This document shows, piece by piece, positions 54,197 to 63,097 of a DNA stretch of 64,000 nt. Where the stretch lies: positions 3,844,001 to 3,908,000 of the forward strand of contig OZ244951.1 of NCBI GenBank assembly GCA_965222315.1, written 5' to 3'. The position numbers were made by a program, and so were the translations under genes. The notes below the pieces were generated by a model. It saw nothing but the letters and a program-made list of their open reading frames with translations. It ran no database searches and had not been told where the DNA came from. This stretch comes from JACKII01 sp965222315. GTDB taxonomy: Bacteria > Pseudomonadota > Alphaproteobacteria > Bin95. Numbering within the stretch: position 1 is the first letter of the stretch; the number at the start of each line of letters is the position of its first letter.

Positions 54197-54961
54197 GTGC
54201 TGCCCCCGTTCTCCGTCATCATTCCCGCCTTCAACGAAGCCGACAATGTCGGCCCGCTGGCGCGCGAGACAATCCAGGCTTTGCCCGGCGACGCCACGTT
54301 CGAGATCATCTTCGTGGACGATGCCAGTACAGACGATACGGCGGAACGGGTGCTGGAGATCACGCGTGAAGACAAGCGCGTGCGCCTGCTACGCCACCGC
54401 AACAATTCCGGCCAGTCCGCCGGTATCAAGAACGGCGCACGGGTTGCCCGCTACGATTGGCTGGTGACCATGGATGGCGACGGCCAGAACGACCCCGCCG
54501 ACATTCCGAAGCTGTTCGCCGCCATGGAAGGCGCACCGGCGGAGCCACCGCTAGGGCTCGTCGGGGGCCTGCGGCTGAAACGCCGGGACGTGTTCGCCCG
54601 CCGTCTGGTCTCCCGTTCCGCCAATGCCATCCGCCAGTGGGTGCTCCGCGACAATTGCCGGGATACCGGCTGCTCGCTGAAGGTCATCCGCCGCGACCTG
54701 ATGCTGGACCTGCCGCATTTCATGGGACTGCACCGCTACCTGCCCGCGCTCGCCCCCGCCTACGGCTACGCCACACGCTTCGTCGATGTGAACCACCGGG
54801 AACGGGCGGCCGGCACCTCGAAGTATACCAATTGGGGAAGGGCAATGGTCGCCGTCCGCGATATGCTGGGAGTCATATGGCTGCGCGACCGCGCCGCCGC
54901 GTCATTTCCTTATGAAGACAGCCCCGATGGAGCTGTCGCCAAAGAAACGGAAACCGGGTAG
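54197..54961 (+). CDS. glycosyltransferase family 2, polyprenyl-phosphate type
   Basis: 254 residues from a GTG at 54197; a TTG at 54140 is an alternative. LPPFSVIIPAFNEADNVGPLARE, VDDASTDDTAE and MDGDGQNDPADIP are the GT2 nucleotide-sugar and metal motifs, as in DPM1/ArnC/RgtE enzymes that load a sugar onto a polyprenyl phosphate. The next two genes encode a LAB_N protein and an ArnT-like enzyme, so it probably makes the lipid-linked donor for lipid A modification. Confidence 0.85.
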   Translation: MLPPFSVIIPAFNEADNVGPLARETIQALPGDATFEIIFVDDASTDDTAERVLEITREDKRVRLLRHRNNSGQSAGIKNGARVARYDWLVTMDGDGQNDPADIPKLFAAMEGAPAEPPLGLVGGLRLKRRDVFARRLVSRSANAIRQWVLRDNCRDTGCSLKVIRRDLMLDLPHFMGLHRYLPALAPAYGYATRFVDVNHRERAAGTSKYTNWGRAMVAVRDMLGVIWLRDRAAASFPYEDSPDGAVAKETETG

Positions 54962-55294
54962 ATGACCGCGCTCATCGACGGCTTTATCGCCTGGTATGAC
55001 TCCCTCTCCGGCAACGAGCTTGCCTGGATCGTGATAGGCTTTGTCGCGCAGTTCATGTTCATGATGCGCTTCGTCATGCAGTGGATCTACTCGGAGCGCG
55101 CCCGCCGCTCCATCGTGCCGGAGGTGTTCTGGTATTTCAGCCTGAGCGGCGGCGCGATGCTCCTGGCCTACGCCATTCACCGGGCCGACCCCGTGTTCAT
55201 CGCCGGCCAGTCGCTCGGCCTGTTTATCTATAGCCGAAATATTTATTTCATCTGGCGGGAGAAGAAAGATGCAGCCGACGCCTCCGGCCGCTGA
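54962..55294 (+). CDS. LAB_N domain protein (lipid A biosynthesis N-terminal)
   Basis: 110 residues. Three or four membrane helices with the LAB_N hallmark FVAQFMFMMRFVMQWIYSERARRSIVPEVFWYFSLSGG and GLFIYSRNIYFIWR. Such proteins stand next to polyprenyl-P glycosyltransferases in rhizobial lipid A loci (RgtF-type). The ATG follows the GT2 stop with no gap, and the 3' end overlaps the ArnT-like gene by 26 bases. Confidence 0.88.
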   Translation: MTALIDGFIAWYDSLSGNELAWIVIGFVAQFMFMMRFVMQWIYSERARRSIVPEVFWYFSLSGGAMLLAYAIHRADPVFIAGQSLGLFIYSRNIYFIWREKKDAADASGR

Positions 55295-57053
55295 TCCCGC
55301 CCCTGCTGTCAGCACTCCAGCACCAACCCCGGCAACGGCAACGCCTCCCGCCACCTGGCTGCCGGAATGGACCGCCTGGCTGTCGGCGCGCAAGTATCTG
55401 CTCTACCCCCTGCTGGCGCTGCTGGCCGCCGCGCTCTACGCGCCGGGCCAGGTGGAAGTTCCGCCGCTGGACCGCGACGAACCCCGCTTCGCCCAGGCAT
55501 CGAAGCAGATGGTGGAAAGCGGCGACTATGTTCATATCGCCTTCCAGGACCAAAGCCGCCTTAAGAAGCCCATCGGCATTTACTGGCTGCAAAGCGGCAG
55601 CGCCACATTGCTGGCGGACAAACCCACCGACCTTTGGGCCTACCGCCTGCCAAGTCTGGTCGGCGCAGTCGTGGCGGTAGTCTTGTGCGCCGCGGTTGGT
55701 GCTGTCCTGTTCGCCGGGCCGGTGGGCGCGGCGGCTGGCCTGTTGTTCGCCCCGGTGCTGCTGCTAAGCGTGGAGGCCCACCTCGCCAAGACCGACGCCG
55801 TGCTGCTGGCCGCCATCCTCGCCGCGCAATGGGCACTGGCAAGGGCCTGGATGGCCGCCAATCCCGGCACGGCGCGCGGCCCGGTCCCTGCCGGCACGGG
55901 CACCGCCCTGGCATTCTGGCTGGCCATCGGCGCAGGCGTGCTGGTGAAGGGGCCAGTGATCCTCATGATCACGGGCCTGACGGCGCTGGCCCTCTCCGTC
56001 TGGCAATGGCGGGGGCGCTGGTTGCTGGCGCTCAAGCCGCTATGGGGCGTGCCGCTGGCACTGGCGATCATCGTCCCCTGGTTCATCGCCATCCATTTCG
56101 CCACCGATGGCGCATTCTGGAAGGAGGCGCTCGGCCGCGACCTCCTATCCAAGATCGGCCAGGGACAGGAGGCGCACGGCGGACCGCCCGGCCTCTACCT
56201 GGGCCTGGTATTCGTCACCTTCTGGCCTGCCGCAGCGCTGCTCGGCATGGCGGCGCTGGCCGCCTGGCGCGGGCGTAGAGCCCCGGCGGTACAATTCTGC
56301 CTCGCCTGGATCATTCCCAACTGGATCGTGTTCGAGCTGGTCGCGACCAAGCTGCCCCACTACGTCCTGCCGCTCTACCCGGCGCTGGCATTGCTGGCGG
56401 GCTACATGCTGGTCCGCGCAGGGCAGGCCCCTGCCAAGCGTTGGGTGGCCCGGCTGGTCGTCGCCCCCGCCTGGATCGCCATGGCCTTCGCCGCCGTCCT
56501 GGTGCCGGTCGCACTGATCGGCCCGCTCTTCCTCGGCGGCGGCATCGGGAACGGCGGCAGCATTGCTGCGGCGGCGGCCTTCGCGGCCTTGGCCTATGTG
56601 CTCTTTCGCTTCGCCAGGAACGCCTTTTCCGCGCCCTTCCCAATCGGCATCGTCCTGGTGGCTATGCTGCTGGCCTATTGGCCGGCCTACAAGCAGGTGA
56701 TTCCCGGCCTCACAGACCTCTGGGTCTCCAGCCGCCTGGCAGATGCATTCGCCACGCACCGCCCCGTGGCCTGCACTGGCGAGCCCGTGCTCTTCACAGT
56801 TGGCTACAATGAGCCCAGCCTGATCTTCCTCGCGGGCACCGGCACCCGTGCCGGCAATGCGGCGCAGGCTGCGGCCTTCCTCGCCGAGGACCCCGCCTGC
56901 CACCTCGCCGCCGTGGACCAGCGGGATTGGCCGGCATTTGAGCAGGCGCTGGCCGGGACTGCCGTCGACGAACATGCCACTGTGACGGGCCTGAACTACT
57001 CAAAGGGCCGTCAGATGCTGATCAGACTGGTGCAGCATCCAGCTGGTCCCTGA
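55269..57053 (+). CDS. ArnT-like lipid A glycosyltransferase
   Basis: 594 residues, inner-membrane enzyme with about 12 helices. A Pro/Ala-rich cytoplasmic lead is followed by the family motif PPLDRDEPRFAQASKQMVESGDYVHIAFQDQSRLKKPIGIYW, where Asp-Glu binds the polyprenyl donor. ELVATKLPHYVLPLYPALALL is also typical of ArnT/PMT. It transfers aminoarabinose, galacturonate or a similar sugar to lipid A on the periplasmic side. Third gene of the three-gene locus. Confidence 0.88.
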   Translation: MQPTPPAADPAPAVSTPAPTPATATPPATWLPEWTAWLSARKYLLYPLLALLAAALYAPGQVEVPPLDRDEPRFAQASKQMVESGDYVHIAFQDQSRLKKPIGIYWLQSGSATLLADKPTDLWAYRLPSLVGAVVAVVLCAAVGAVLFAGPVGAAAGLLFAPVLLLSVEAHLAKTDAVLLAAILAAQWALARAWMAANPGTARGPVPAGTGTALAFWLAIGAGVLVKGPVILMITGLTALALSVWQWRGRWLLALKPLWGVPLALAIIVPWFIAIHFATDGAFWKEALGRDLLSKIGQGQEAHGGPPGLYLGLVFVTFWPAAALLGMAALAAWRGRRAPAVQFCLAWIIPNWIVFELVATKLPHYVLPLYPALALLAGYMLVRAGQAPAKRWVARLVVAPAWIAMAFAAVLVPVALIGPLFLGGGIGNGGSIAAAAAFAALAYVLFRFARNAFSAPFPIGIVLVAMLLAYWPAYKQVIPGLTDLWVSSRLADAFATHRPVACTGEPVLFTVGYNEPSLIFLAGTGTRAGNAAQAAAFLAEDPACHLAAVDQRDWPAFEQALAGTAVDEHATVTGLNYSKGRQMLIRLVQHPAGP

Positions 57054-57188
57054 TGACTTTTAATTTCCCTTGAGACGCAGCCCGGCAGGACCGAACGGAT
57101 ACAAGGGCTCGCGAACCGGCCGCCGATGCTCTAAATATCTGGGTGGTTGGCGTGATACCAACCCAAATCTAAGCAACGCGGACAGGCC

Positions 57189-58001
57189 GTGACAGGAACT
57201 GAGCAGCAACCACCCGCCCGCCGCGGAGCTACCTCCACCCGACGTCAATTGCTGACACTCGGGGCGGTCGCCGGTGCGGCCGCGCTGACCTGGTATGTCT
57301 GGCCGGCGGTACGGCGGCTGGTCCCGCATGACTTCGCCTTCGAGGATCTCAAGTGGCCGCCGGGCTTCCGGCAGGTCGCCGGCGGTCAGGTGACAACGGG
57401 CGCAGACGCGCTGGTGGGTATCAACCGGCCGACCGACGCCGTAGCCCGCCAAGCCAACGACATCGCGGAGGCAAACCCCTGCGCGTCCCTGTTCGGCCGG
57501 GAACCGCTGCCGCCTGGAACCGTGCCGATCGCCTCGTTCTCCGACTACAACTGCCCGTATTGCCGGGTGCTGACCAATATGCTGATTGATTTGGAGGAAG
57601 CCAGCCATGGCCGGGTCCGGATCACCTGGCACGAGTGGCCGATCCTCGGCCAATCCTCCCGCATCATGGCCCGCGCGGCCCTGGCGGCGCGGCGGCAGGG
57701 CGGCTACCTGCGGTTCCATCACACGCTAATGCGCACCCGGTTCCTGCCCGACTCGGTCTACTTGAAAGACCTGGCTAAGCGGAAAGGGCTCAATCCTGAG
57801 TTGCTGCGCGCCGATATGCAGAGCCCGGAAATCGCCTGGGACCTTACCCGCAGCAGCACGCTCGCTCAGTTGATGGGGTTCAAGGGTGTCCCGGCACTGG
57901 TGGTCGGACGGACCGCCCTTTCCGGCGCAATCAGGCGGGCGCAACTGGAAGACCTCATCGATATAGAGCGCAAGGCAGGCCCGATCCCCGGCTGCCGTTA
58001 G
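57189..58001 (+). CDS. DsbA family thioredoxin-fold protein
   Basis: 270 residues from a GTG at 57189. A twin-Arg-like or Sec-type N-terminus (RRQLLTLGAVAGAAALTWYVW) anchors or exports it. Thioredoxin CxxC in FSDYNCPYCRVLTNML and a cis-Pro in GFKGVPALVVGRTALSGA. Periplasmic disulfide oxidoreductase of the DsbA/BdbD-like type. The 135-base gap before it has no clear gene. Confidence 0.82.
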   Translation: MTGTEQQPPARRGATSTRRQLLTLGAVAGAAALTWYVWPAVRRLVPHDFAFEDLKWPPGFRQVAGGQVTTGADALVGINRPTDAVARQANDIAEANPCASLFGREPLPPGTVPIASFSDYNCPYCRVLTNMLIDLEEASHGRVRITWHEWPILGQSSRIMARAALAARRQGGYLRFHHTLMRTRFLPDSVYLKDLAKRKGLNPELLRADMQSPEIAWDLTRSSTLAQLMGFKGVPALVVGRTALSGAIRRAQLEDLIDIERKAGPIPGCR

Positions 58002-58102
58002 CGGTTCGATCACACCACCAGTCGCCAAATCCGCGCTCGTTCCGTTTCTGCCTACGACCGCCTATAGTCCGGTCCTTCAGGCAGAATCCGGATCGACGCC
58101 CT

Positions 58103-59257
58103 ATGCTGCTCCAACTCTCCGACGAACAGCGCCAGCTTCAGACCATGCTCCGCCGTGTGGCGGATGAACGGGTGGCACCCCGCGCGGCCGACATCGACCG
58201 CACCGCCGAATACCCCCAGGACATGTTCGATCTGCTGAAGGAGCTAGGACTCTTCGGCCTGCCCATCAAGGAGGAATTTGGCGGCGCGGACAGCCTGGTG
58301 TCTGCCTGCCTGGCGGTCGAGGAACTGGGCCGCGTCTGCTACAACACCGCCTATCTGCTGGTGGTGCAGTGGAGCGCCTTCGGCGGCATACAGGCTGCGG
58401 GCACCCAGGCGCAGAAGGAGAGCCTGCTGCCTGGGCTGGCGAGCGGCGACATCCGCGCCTCCATCAGTGTGACCGAGCCGCAATCCGGCAGCGACGTCGC
58501 TGGCATCCTCACCCGCGCGGACAGGGTGGACGGCGGCTACAAGCTTTTTGGGTCCAAGGTCTATTGCACCAATTCCACCGTGGCGGACGTGTTCATCGTC
58601 GCCGCCAAGACCGACCCGTCCAAGCGCCATGCGGGCATCAGCGCCTTCATCATGGACCGCAATACGCCGGGCTTCTCCATCGGCAAGCCGGAGGACAAGC
58701 TCGGCGCGCGCGGCATCCCCTCCTGCCCGCTTTACTTCGATGGCGCCTTCATCCCGGAGGAGAACCGCCTGGGGGCGGAGGGCGCCGGGTTCCGCGCCGT
58801 CATGGACGCCTTCAACCACGGCCGCCCGATCATGGGCGCCCGCGGTGTCGGCCTCGCGCAAGGGGCGATGGAACTGGCAGCCCGCTTCGTGGCGGACCGC
58901 CGCGCCTTTGGCCAGAAAGTGTCGGATTTCCAGGGCGTGCAGTGGATGATCGCCGACATGGCCATCCAGACCGAAGCCGCCCGCGGCCTCGTCTACAAGG
59001 CCGCCACGCTGGCAGACCAGGGCGTCGTGGGCCGTGAATTGGCCATGGCCGCCGCCATCGCCAAGACCTTTGCCACCGACACGGCCATGAAGGTCGCGAC
59101 TGACGCGGTACAGCTTTGGGGCTCCGCCGGCATCAGCAAGGACAACCCGGTGGAGCGCTACTTCCGCGACGCCAAGGTGCTCCAGATCATCGAAGGCACC
59201 AACCAGATCCAGCGCAACCTGATCGGCCGCTGGACACTCCAGGACCTGACCGGCTAG
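58103..59257 (+). CDS. acyl-CoA dehydrogenase
   Basis: 384 residues. ISVTEPQSGSDVAGI is the FAD signature, and the C-terminus has IEGTNQIQRNLIGRWTL with the catalytic Glu, unlike the pair flanking the TRAP genes. Helix G has HGRPIMGARGVGLAQG. Likely a short/medium-chain or pivaloyl-CoA-type enzyme; substrate unknown. Followed by a hairpin-poor 412-base gap with the phased repeat array. Confidence 0.9.
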   Translation: MLLQLSDEQRQLQTMLRRVADERVAPRAADIDRTAEYPQDMFDLLKELGLFGLPIKEEFGGADSLVSACLAVEELGRVCYNTAYLLVVQWSAFGGIQAAGTQAQKESLLPGLASGDIRASISVTEPQSGSDVAGILTRADRVDGGYKLFGSKVYCTNSTVADVFIVAAKTDPSKRHAGISAFIMDRNTPGFSIGKPEDKLGARGIPSCPLYFDGAFIPEENRLGAEGAGFRAVMDAFNHGRPIMGARGVGLAQGAMELAARFVADRRAFGQKVSDFQGVQWMIADMAIQTEAARGLVYKAATLADQGVVGRELAMAAAIAKTFATDTAMKVATDAVQLWGSAGISKDNPVERYFRDAKVLQIIEGTNQIQRNLIGRWTLQDLTG

Positions 59258-59360
59258 CGCCACGGGCATCGGCCCCAGCAACGGCGGCACCCGTGTTATT
59301 TACCTATTATATTACCGCAATCGCCAACTAAGAACCCCGTTCCGTTTTTCTCGGCAAAAT

Positions 59361-59475
59361 CATCTACATTCATCTACATTTCTCTACATTCCCGGCCCGA
59401 AATGTAGATGAATGTAGGGTCGATGTAGATCCAATGTCGATAATATGTAGATGGAATGTCGATGCCATGTAGACC
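59361..59475. repeat. helically phased array of ATGTAG/ATGTCG motifs
   Basis: Three CTACATT units at 59364, 59374 and 59384 (period 10) are followed after a CCCGGCCCG spacer by seven reverse-oriented units ATGTAG or ATGTCG starting at 59402, 59412, 59423, 59434, 59445, 59456 and 59467 (steps 10, 11, 11, 11, 11, 11). CTACATTCATCTACATTT (59364-59381) is perfectly complementary to 59400-59417, giving an 18-bp cruciform-capable inverted repeat. The 11-bp period is not a multiple of three, so it is not a coding repeat. Confidence 0.85.
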
Positions 59476-59541
59476 TCCTGCACTCCCCGGTTATCGCTGC
59501 AAGGCCCGCCCTCCAGGATACGATGACCATGCCAGAAAACG

Positions 59542-59558
59542 GTTAATTTCCTATTAAC
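59542..59558. promoter_or_regulatory. GTTAAT-N5-ATTAAC inverted repeat
   Basis: Perfect 6-bp half-sites around TTCCT, about 110 bases before the sterol desaturase start; a further GTTAATA lies at 59638. Possible operator. The rest of the 59258-59669 gap holds the phased array and a weak CACGGG/CCCGTG hairpin (59261-59295) near the preceding stop. Confidence 0.4.
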
Positions 59559-59669
59559 GAATCCCGCCCCGCGCGCCAACGCCCCCATCTATCATCTCGA
59601 GGCTGACGCCGCGCCCATTCCGCGCTAACCTTGTGTCGTTAATAGCCATAGCACCTGGGAGGGCCGCCA

Positions 59670-60683
59670 GTGACCGACGTAACCGGCAACGCGCGCAACA
59701 AGGCGGGCGAATGGCGTCCGCAGGACCCGATCAGGCTCGCCCCCATCAATGATTGGCCGCCCGCCCCCGCCAAGGTAGCACGCTGGGCGTTCGGCTTCCC
59801 GGGCTTCCTATGGCCCTACAACGCGCTCTGGCTTGGGGTGGCGCTGGTCACCTGGCTCTGGCTGACGCCGGACCTGGCCCAGATGCAGACACTGGAATTC
59901 TGGTGGGTCGGCCTGATCTTCGCCCGCAACCTCGCCCTGCTGCTGGCCGTGTTCGGTGGCTTCCACCTGTATTTTTACATCGCCCGCCGCCAACGCGACG
60001 AATACCAGTTCTCCACCAAGCCTTTCATCAAGGGCGCACGCCACTTCCTGTTCCGGGACCAGGTGCGCGACAACATGGTTCGCACCCTGTTCGTGGCCGG
60101 TCCCATCATCACCTTCTACGAAGTCGCGACCTATTGGATGTTCGCGAACGGTTTCCTCGGCCTGTTTGATTTCGGCGGCAGCCAGACGCTCTTCTGGGCA
60201 TGGTTTGCCGTCATGATCCTGGCCGCTCCGGTCATTCACTCGGTGCACTTCTACCTCGGCCACCGCCTGCTGCACGTGCCGTTCCTCTACCGCAGGTTCC
60301 ATGCCCTGCATCATCGCAATGTGGATGTCGGCCCCTGGTCCGGTCTCGCCATGCACCCGGTCGAGCACCTGATATACTTCTCCACCATCGTGGTGCCCTG
60401 GCTGCTGGCCCTGCACCCGGTGAATGCGCTCTACCAACTACAATTGGCAGCGTTCCTGCCCGCCCTCTCCCACAGCGGTTTCGACAAACTGAAGGTCGGC
60501 AGCAAGCTGGAGATCGACGCGGGCGCGCATTTCCACTACCTGCATCACAAGTATTTCGAGTGCAATTACGGTGGCAGTCTGCTGCCGCTCGACAAAATGT
60601 TCGGCACATTCCACGACGGCACGCCGGAATCACACGCCCGGATGCGGGAGCAGATCCGGGAGCGGCGCAAGGCCATGGCCTAA
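59670..60683 (+). CDS. sterol desaturase / fatty acid hydroxylase family protein
   Basis: 337 residues from a GTG at 59670 with GGGAGGG 7 bases upstream. About four membrane helices and the three diiron His boxes: HFYLGHRLLH, HALHHR and HYLHHKYFE. The family (PF04116) hydroxylates or desaturates sterols, fatty acids or carotenoids, using O2 at the cytoplasmic membrane. Substrate unknown. The 3' end overlaps the convergent YrhK-like gene by 4 bases. Confidence 0.9.
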   Translation: MTDVTGNARNKAGEWRPQDPIRLAPINDWPPAPAKVARWAFGFPGFLWPYNALWLGVALVTWLWLTPDLAQMQTLEFWWVGLIFARNLALLLAVFGGFHLYFYIARRQRDEYQFSTKPFIKGARHFLFRDQVRDNMVRTLFVAGPIITFYEVATYWMFANGFLGLFDFGGSQTLFWAWFAVMILAAPVIHSVHFYLGHRLLHVPFLYRRFHALHHRNVDVGPWSGLAMHPVEHLIYFSTIVVPWLLALHPVNALYQLQLAAFLPALSHSGFDKLKVGSKLEIDAGAHFHYLHHKYFECNYGGSLLPLDKMFGTFHDGTPESHARMREQIRERRKAMA

Positions 60684-61384
60684 CCGGCTGCCTGCCCCCG
60701 CAGCACCAGGCACGCCCGCCCATAGTTGAACAGCCCGCCCGCCAGAAACAGGGCGCTCCCGATCAGGTACTGCCAGGCCAGGAAACCGTACACGATCTCC
60801 CCGTCGTGCGGCGCCTCGAAGTGCCAGAGGTAGGGCACGGAGGCGACCGTAAACAGCACGGAGCCTACCAGAAAAGCCACCGCGGTCAGGTTCAGCAATA
60901 CCAGCTTCGCCATGCTGTCGGCGCGCACGATCTGAAGGACGTTGATCATCGCCCCCGCCACAAAACAGGCGCTGCCCAAAATAAAAGTCCACGCCCCCCA
61001 AAAGCCCCAGTTCAGCAGTGACGAGAAGAACACGCTGCCCACGGTAAACAACACCGTGCCAGTCAGGTAAGAGAAGGCGGAGGCGTTCTCTCCCAACCGC
61101 TGGGCGAAACCGCCCTGCGGCTGGTGCCGCCGTGCCCAGACCTCTGCCATATCGTGGCCAGTCACCACCAGGTACAGCAGCGACCCCAGGAAAAACAGGA
61201 GGCAACCGGTATCTTGATATTCCTCCAGCGTCGGAAAAAAGAAAAAACTGCCCGCGATAAAAATCGCGCCTCCGGCCAGGTAGATGCCGGCGTTGAGCGA
61301 CTCCCAGAAAAAGTGCGACTGCCGCGCCCACGGCTTCGCGGCCAGATTCAACAGACGCGGACGGTCCAGGAATAGATGGGGCAT
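60680..61384 (-). CDS. YrhK-like integral membrane protein
   Basis: 234 residues from the ATG at 61384 (frame open to 61432). About six membrane helices arranged as repeated two-helix units, e.g. AGIYLAGGAIFIAGSFFFFPTLEEY, SYLTGTVLFTVGSVFF and WQYLIGSALFLAGGLFNYGR, as in YrhK-domain proteins. The family has no assigned role. Divergent from the SDR gene at 61520. Confidence 0.7.
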   Translation of the reverse strand: MPHLFLDRPRLLNLAAKPWARQSHFFWESLNAGIYLAGGAIFIAGSFFFFPTLEEYQDTGCLLFFLGSLLYLVVTGHDMAEVWARRHQPQGGFAQRLGENASAFSYLTGTVLFTVGSVFFSSLLNWGFWGAWTFILGSACFVAGAMINVLQIVRADSMAKLVLLNLTAVAFLVGSVLFTVASVPYLWHFEAPHDGEIVYGFLAWQYLIGSALFLAGGLFNYGRACLVLRGQAAG

Positions 61385-61519
61385 GTCGGCGGCTCTCCGG
61401 CAGCGCGGGCGGTTGCCCGATACAACAGCCAAATGGCCGTTCCCGCAACTGCTCTTGGCGCGGCCGCGCCTGGCCGCCTATGCTCTCGGCAACCAAACAA
61501 ACCGTTAGAGGAAACTCCC

Positions 61520-62299
61520 ATGCGTCTCGCCAACAAAATTGGCCTCGTCACCGCCGCCGGGTCCGGCATGGGCCGCGCCGGCGCCATCCGTTTCGCCAAG
61601 GAGGGCGCAGCCGTCGGCGTCGTAGACCTCGACCAGAATGCCGTGAACGACGTTCTGGCCGAAATCGAAGCGGCGGGCGGTCAGGCCCTCGGCATCGTCT
61701 GCGATCTGCGCGACGACGGCAATGCCCGCCGCATCGTCAAAGAAACCGCCAACAAGTTCGGCGGCCTCGACTTCGTCTGGAACCATGTGGGCCACCCCGG
61801 CCCGGCGGCCATTGAGGGCATAGACATGGCAGACTACGAACTGGCCATGGATTTGAACGTCCGCAGCGTGCTGGTCACGACGGAAGCCGCCCTGCCGGAG
61901 CTCCGCGCCCGCGGCGGCGGCTCGATCCTGTTCACGGCGTCGGTCAGCGGCCTGAAGGGCTCGCCCTACAGCCCCGTTTATGCCGCGGCGAAGTTCGGCG
62001 TGGTCGGCATGGTGCGCTCCATGGCGGGGCGCTATGCGGCGGACAAGATCCGCGTCAACGCCGTCTGCCCCGGCATCACTGACACGCCGATGGGCCGCGT
62101 GTTCGTTGCCCGTCCTGACCAGCAAGCGACCCAGGGCGCGGACAAGGAGGCGATCCTCGCCACTGTCTCCGCCTCCACACCGATGGGCCGGGCCGCAACG
62201 CCAACCGATGTCGCCAACGCCGCGCTGTTCCTGCTGTCGGACGAGGCTGAATATATCAGCGGCGCGGCATTGCCCGTCGATGGCGGCTGGATCGCCTAA
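61520..62299 (+). CDS. short-chain dehydrogenase/reductase
   Basis: 259 residues from the ATG at 61520 (AGAGGAAA 8 bases upstream). Rossmann motif TAAGSGMGRAGA (TGxxxGxG type), active-site YAAAK in SPVYAAAKFG and Ser in FTASVSG. The NNAG motif reads NHVG, a rare variant of the structural Asn segment. PGITDTPMG is the usual loop. NAD(P)-dependent oxidation/reduction; substrate unknown. Tandem with the next SDR. Confidence 0.88.
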   Translation: MRLANKIGLVTAAGSGMGRAGAIRFAKEGAAVGVVDLDQNAVNDVLAEIEAAGGQALGIVCDLRDDGNARRIVKETANKFGGLDFVWNHVGHPGPAAIEGIDMADYELAMDLNVRSVLVTTEAALPELRARGGGSILFTASVSGLKGSPYSPVYAAAKFGVVGMVRSMAGRYAADKIRVNAVCPGITDTPMGRVFVARPDQQATQGADKEAILATVSASTPMGRAATPTDVANAALFLLSDEAEYISGAALPVDGGWIA

Positions 62300-62314
62300 G
62301 GGAAGGATGTGAAT

Positions 62315-63097
62315 ATGGCGAGGCTCTCCAAACTCTCCCGCTCGATTGTGGGCAAGGTAGCGGTGGTGACCGGCGCGGGCTCCGGCATGGGCCGGGCGAC
62401 CTCCTATCTGTTCGCAGACGAGGGCGCGCATGTCGCCTGCTGCGACGTGAACGGCGACACGGCGGAGGAGACCGCCGCCGCCATCCGGGAGGCCGGCGGC
62501 TCAGCGGAAGCCTGGACGCTCGACGTGGCGGACAAGGCGGCGGTCGGCAAAGTGATACAGGCCGTGGCGGAGCGGTTCGGCGGGCTCGACATTCTGGTGA
62601 ACAATGCGGGCGTCTCGACACGCGCGCCCATCGACTCGGACGAGTATGAAAGCCAGTGGGAGCGCGCGGTGGCGGTCAACATCACCGCCCACACCTACAC
62701 GATCCGCGCAGCCCTGCCGTTCTTGCGCAAGAGCGGCAGCGGCGGCCGCATCGTCAACATCGCCTCGACCGAGGGCCTGGGCGCGACGCCGACCATCAGC
62801 CCCTACACCAGCACCAAACACGCCGTCATCGGCCTGACCCGCTCGCTGGCGGTGGAACTGGGCAAGGAGGGCATCACCGTAAACTGCATCTGCCCCGGCG
62901 CGATCAATACGGGCATGACGGCGAAATACCCGGAAGAGGCCAAGCAGAAATTCGCCCGCCGCCGCGTGCCTCTACACCGCTATGCCGAGCCGGAGGAGGT
63001 CGCCCACGCCACGCTCAGTCTGGTTCTGCCGGCAGCCAGCTACATCAACGGCGTGACGCTGCCGGTGGATGCGGGGCTGACGATCAAGAATGCTTGA
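62315..63097 (+). CDS. short-chain dehydrogenase/reductase, FabG-like
   Basis: 260 residues from the ATG at 62315 (AAGGA 8 bases upstream; GTG at 62309 is an alternative). TGAGSGMGRA, DVNGD, NNAG and the catalytic YTSTK with Ser in ASTEG are all present, as is PGAINTGM. Similar to the preceding SDR in layout, which suggests duplication. It lies 15 bases after it. Substrate unknown. Confidence 0.9.
   Translation: MARLSKLSRSIVGKVAVVTGAGSGMGRATSYLFADEGAHVACCDVNGDTAEETAAAIREAGGSAEAWTLDVADKAAVGKVIQAVAERFGGLDILVNNAGVSTRAPIDSDEYESQWERAVAVNITAHTYTIRAALPFLRKSGSGGRIVNIASTEGLGATPTISPYTSTKHAVIGLTRSLAVELGKEGITVNCICPGAINTGMTAKYPEEAKQKFARRRVPLHRYAEPEEVAHATLSLVLPAASYINGVTLPVDAGLTIKNA

Noticed and set aside
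59361..59475. CRISPR array
   Set aside because: Units are about 10-11 bp and directly abut without unique spacers of 30-40 bp, and no cas gene is present.
59370..59588. Minus-strand ORF of 72 codons across the phased array
   Set aside because: The array period of 11 bp shifts frame at each unit, and there is no ribosome-binding site or conserved motif.
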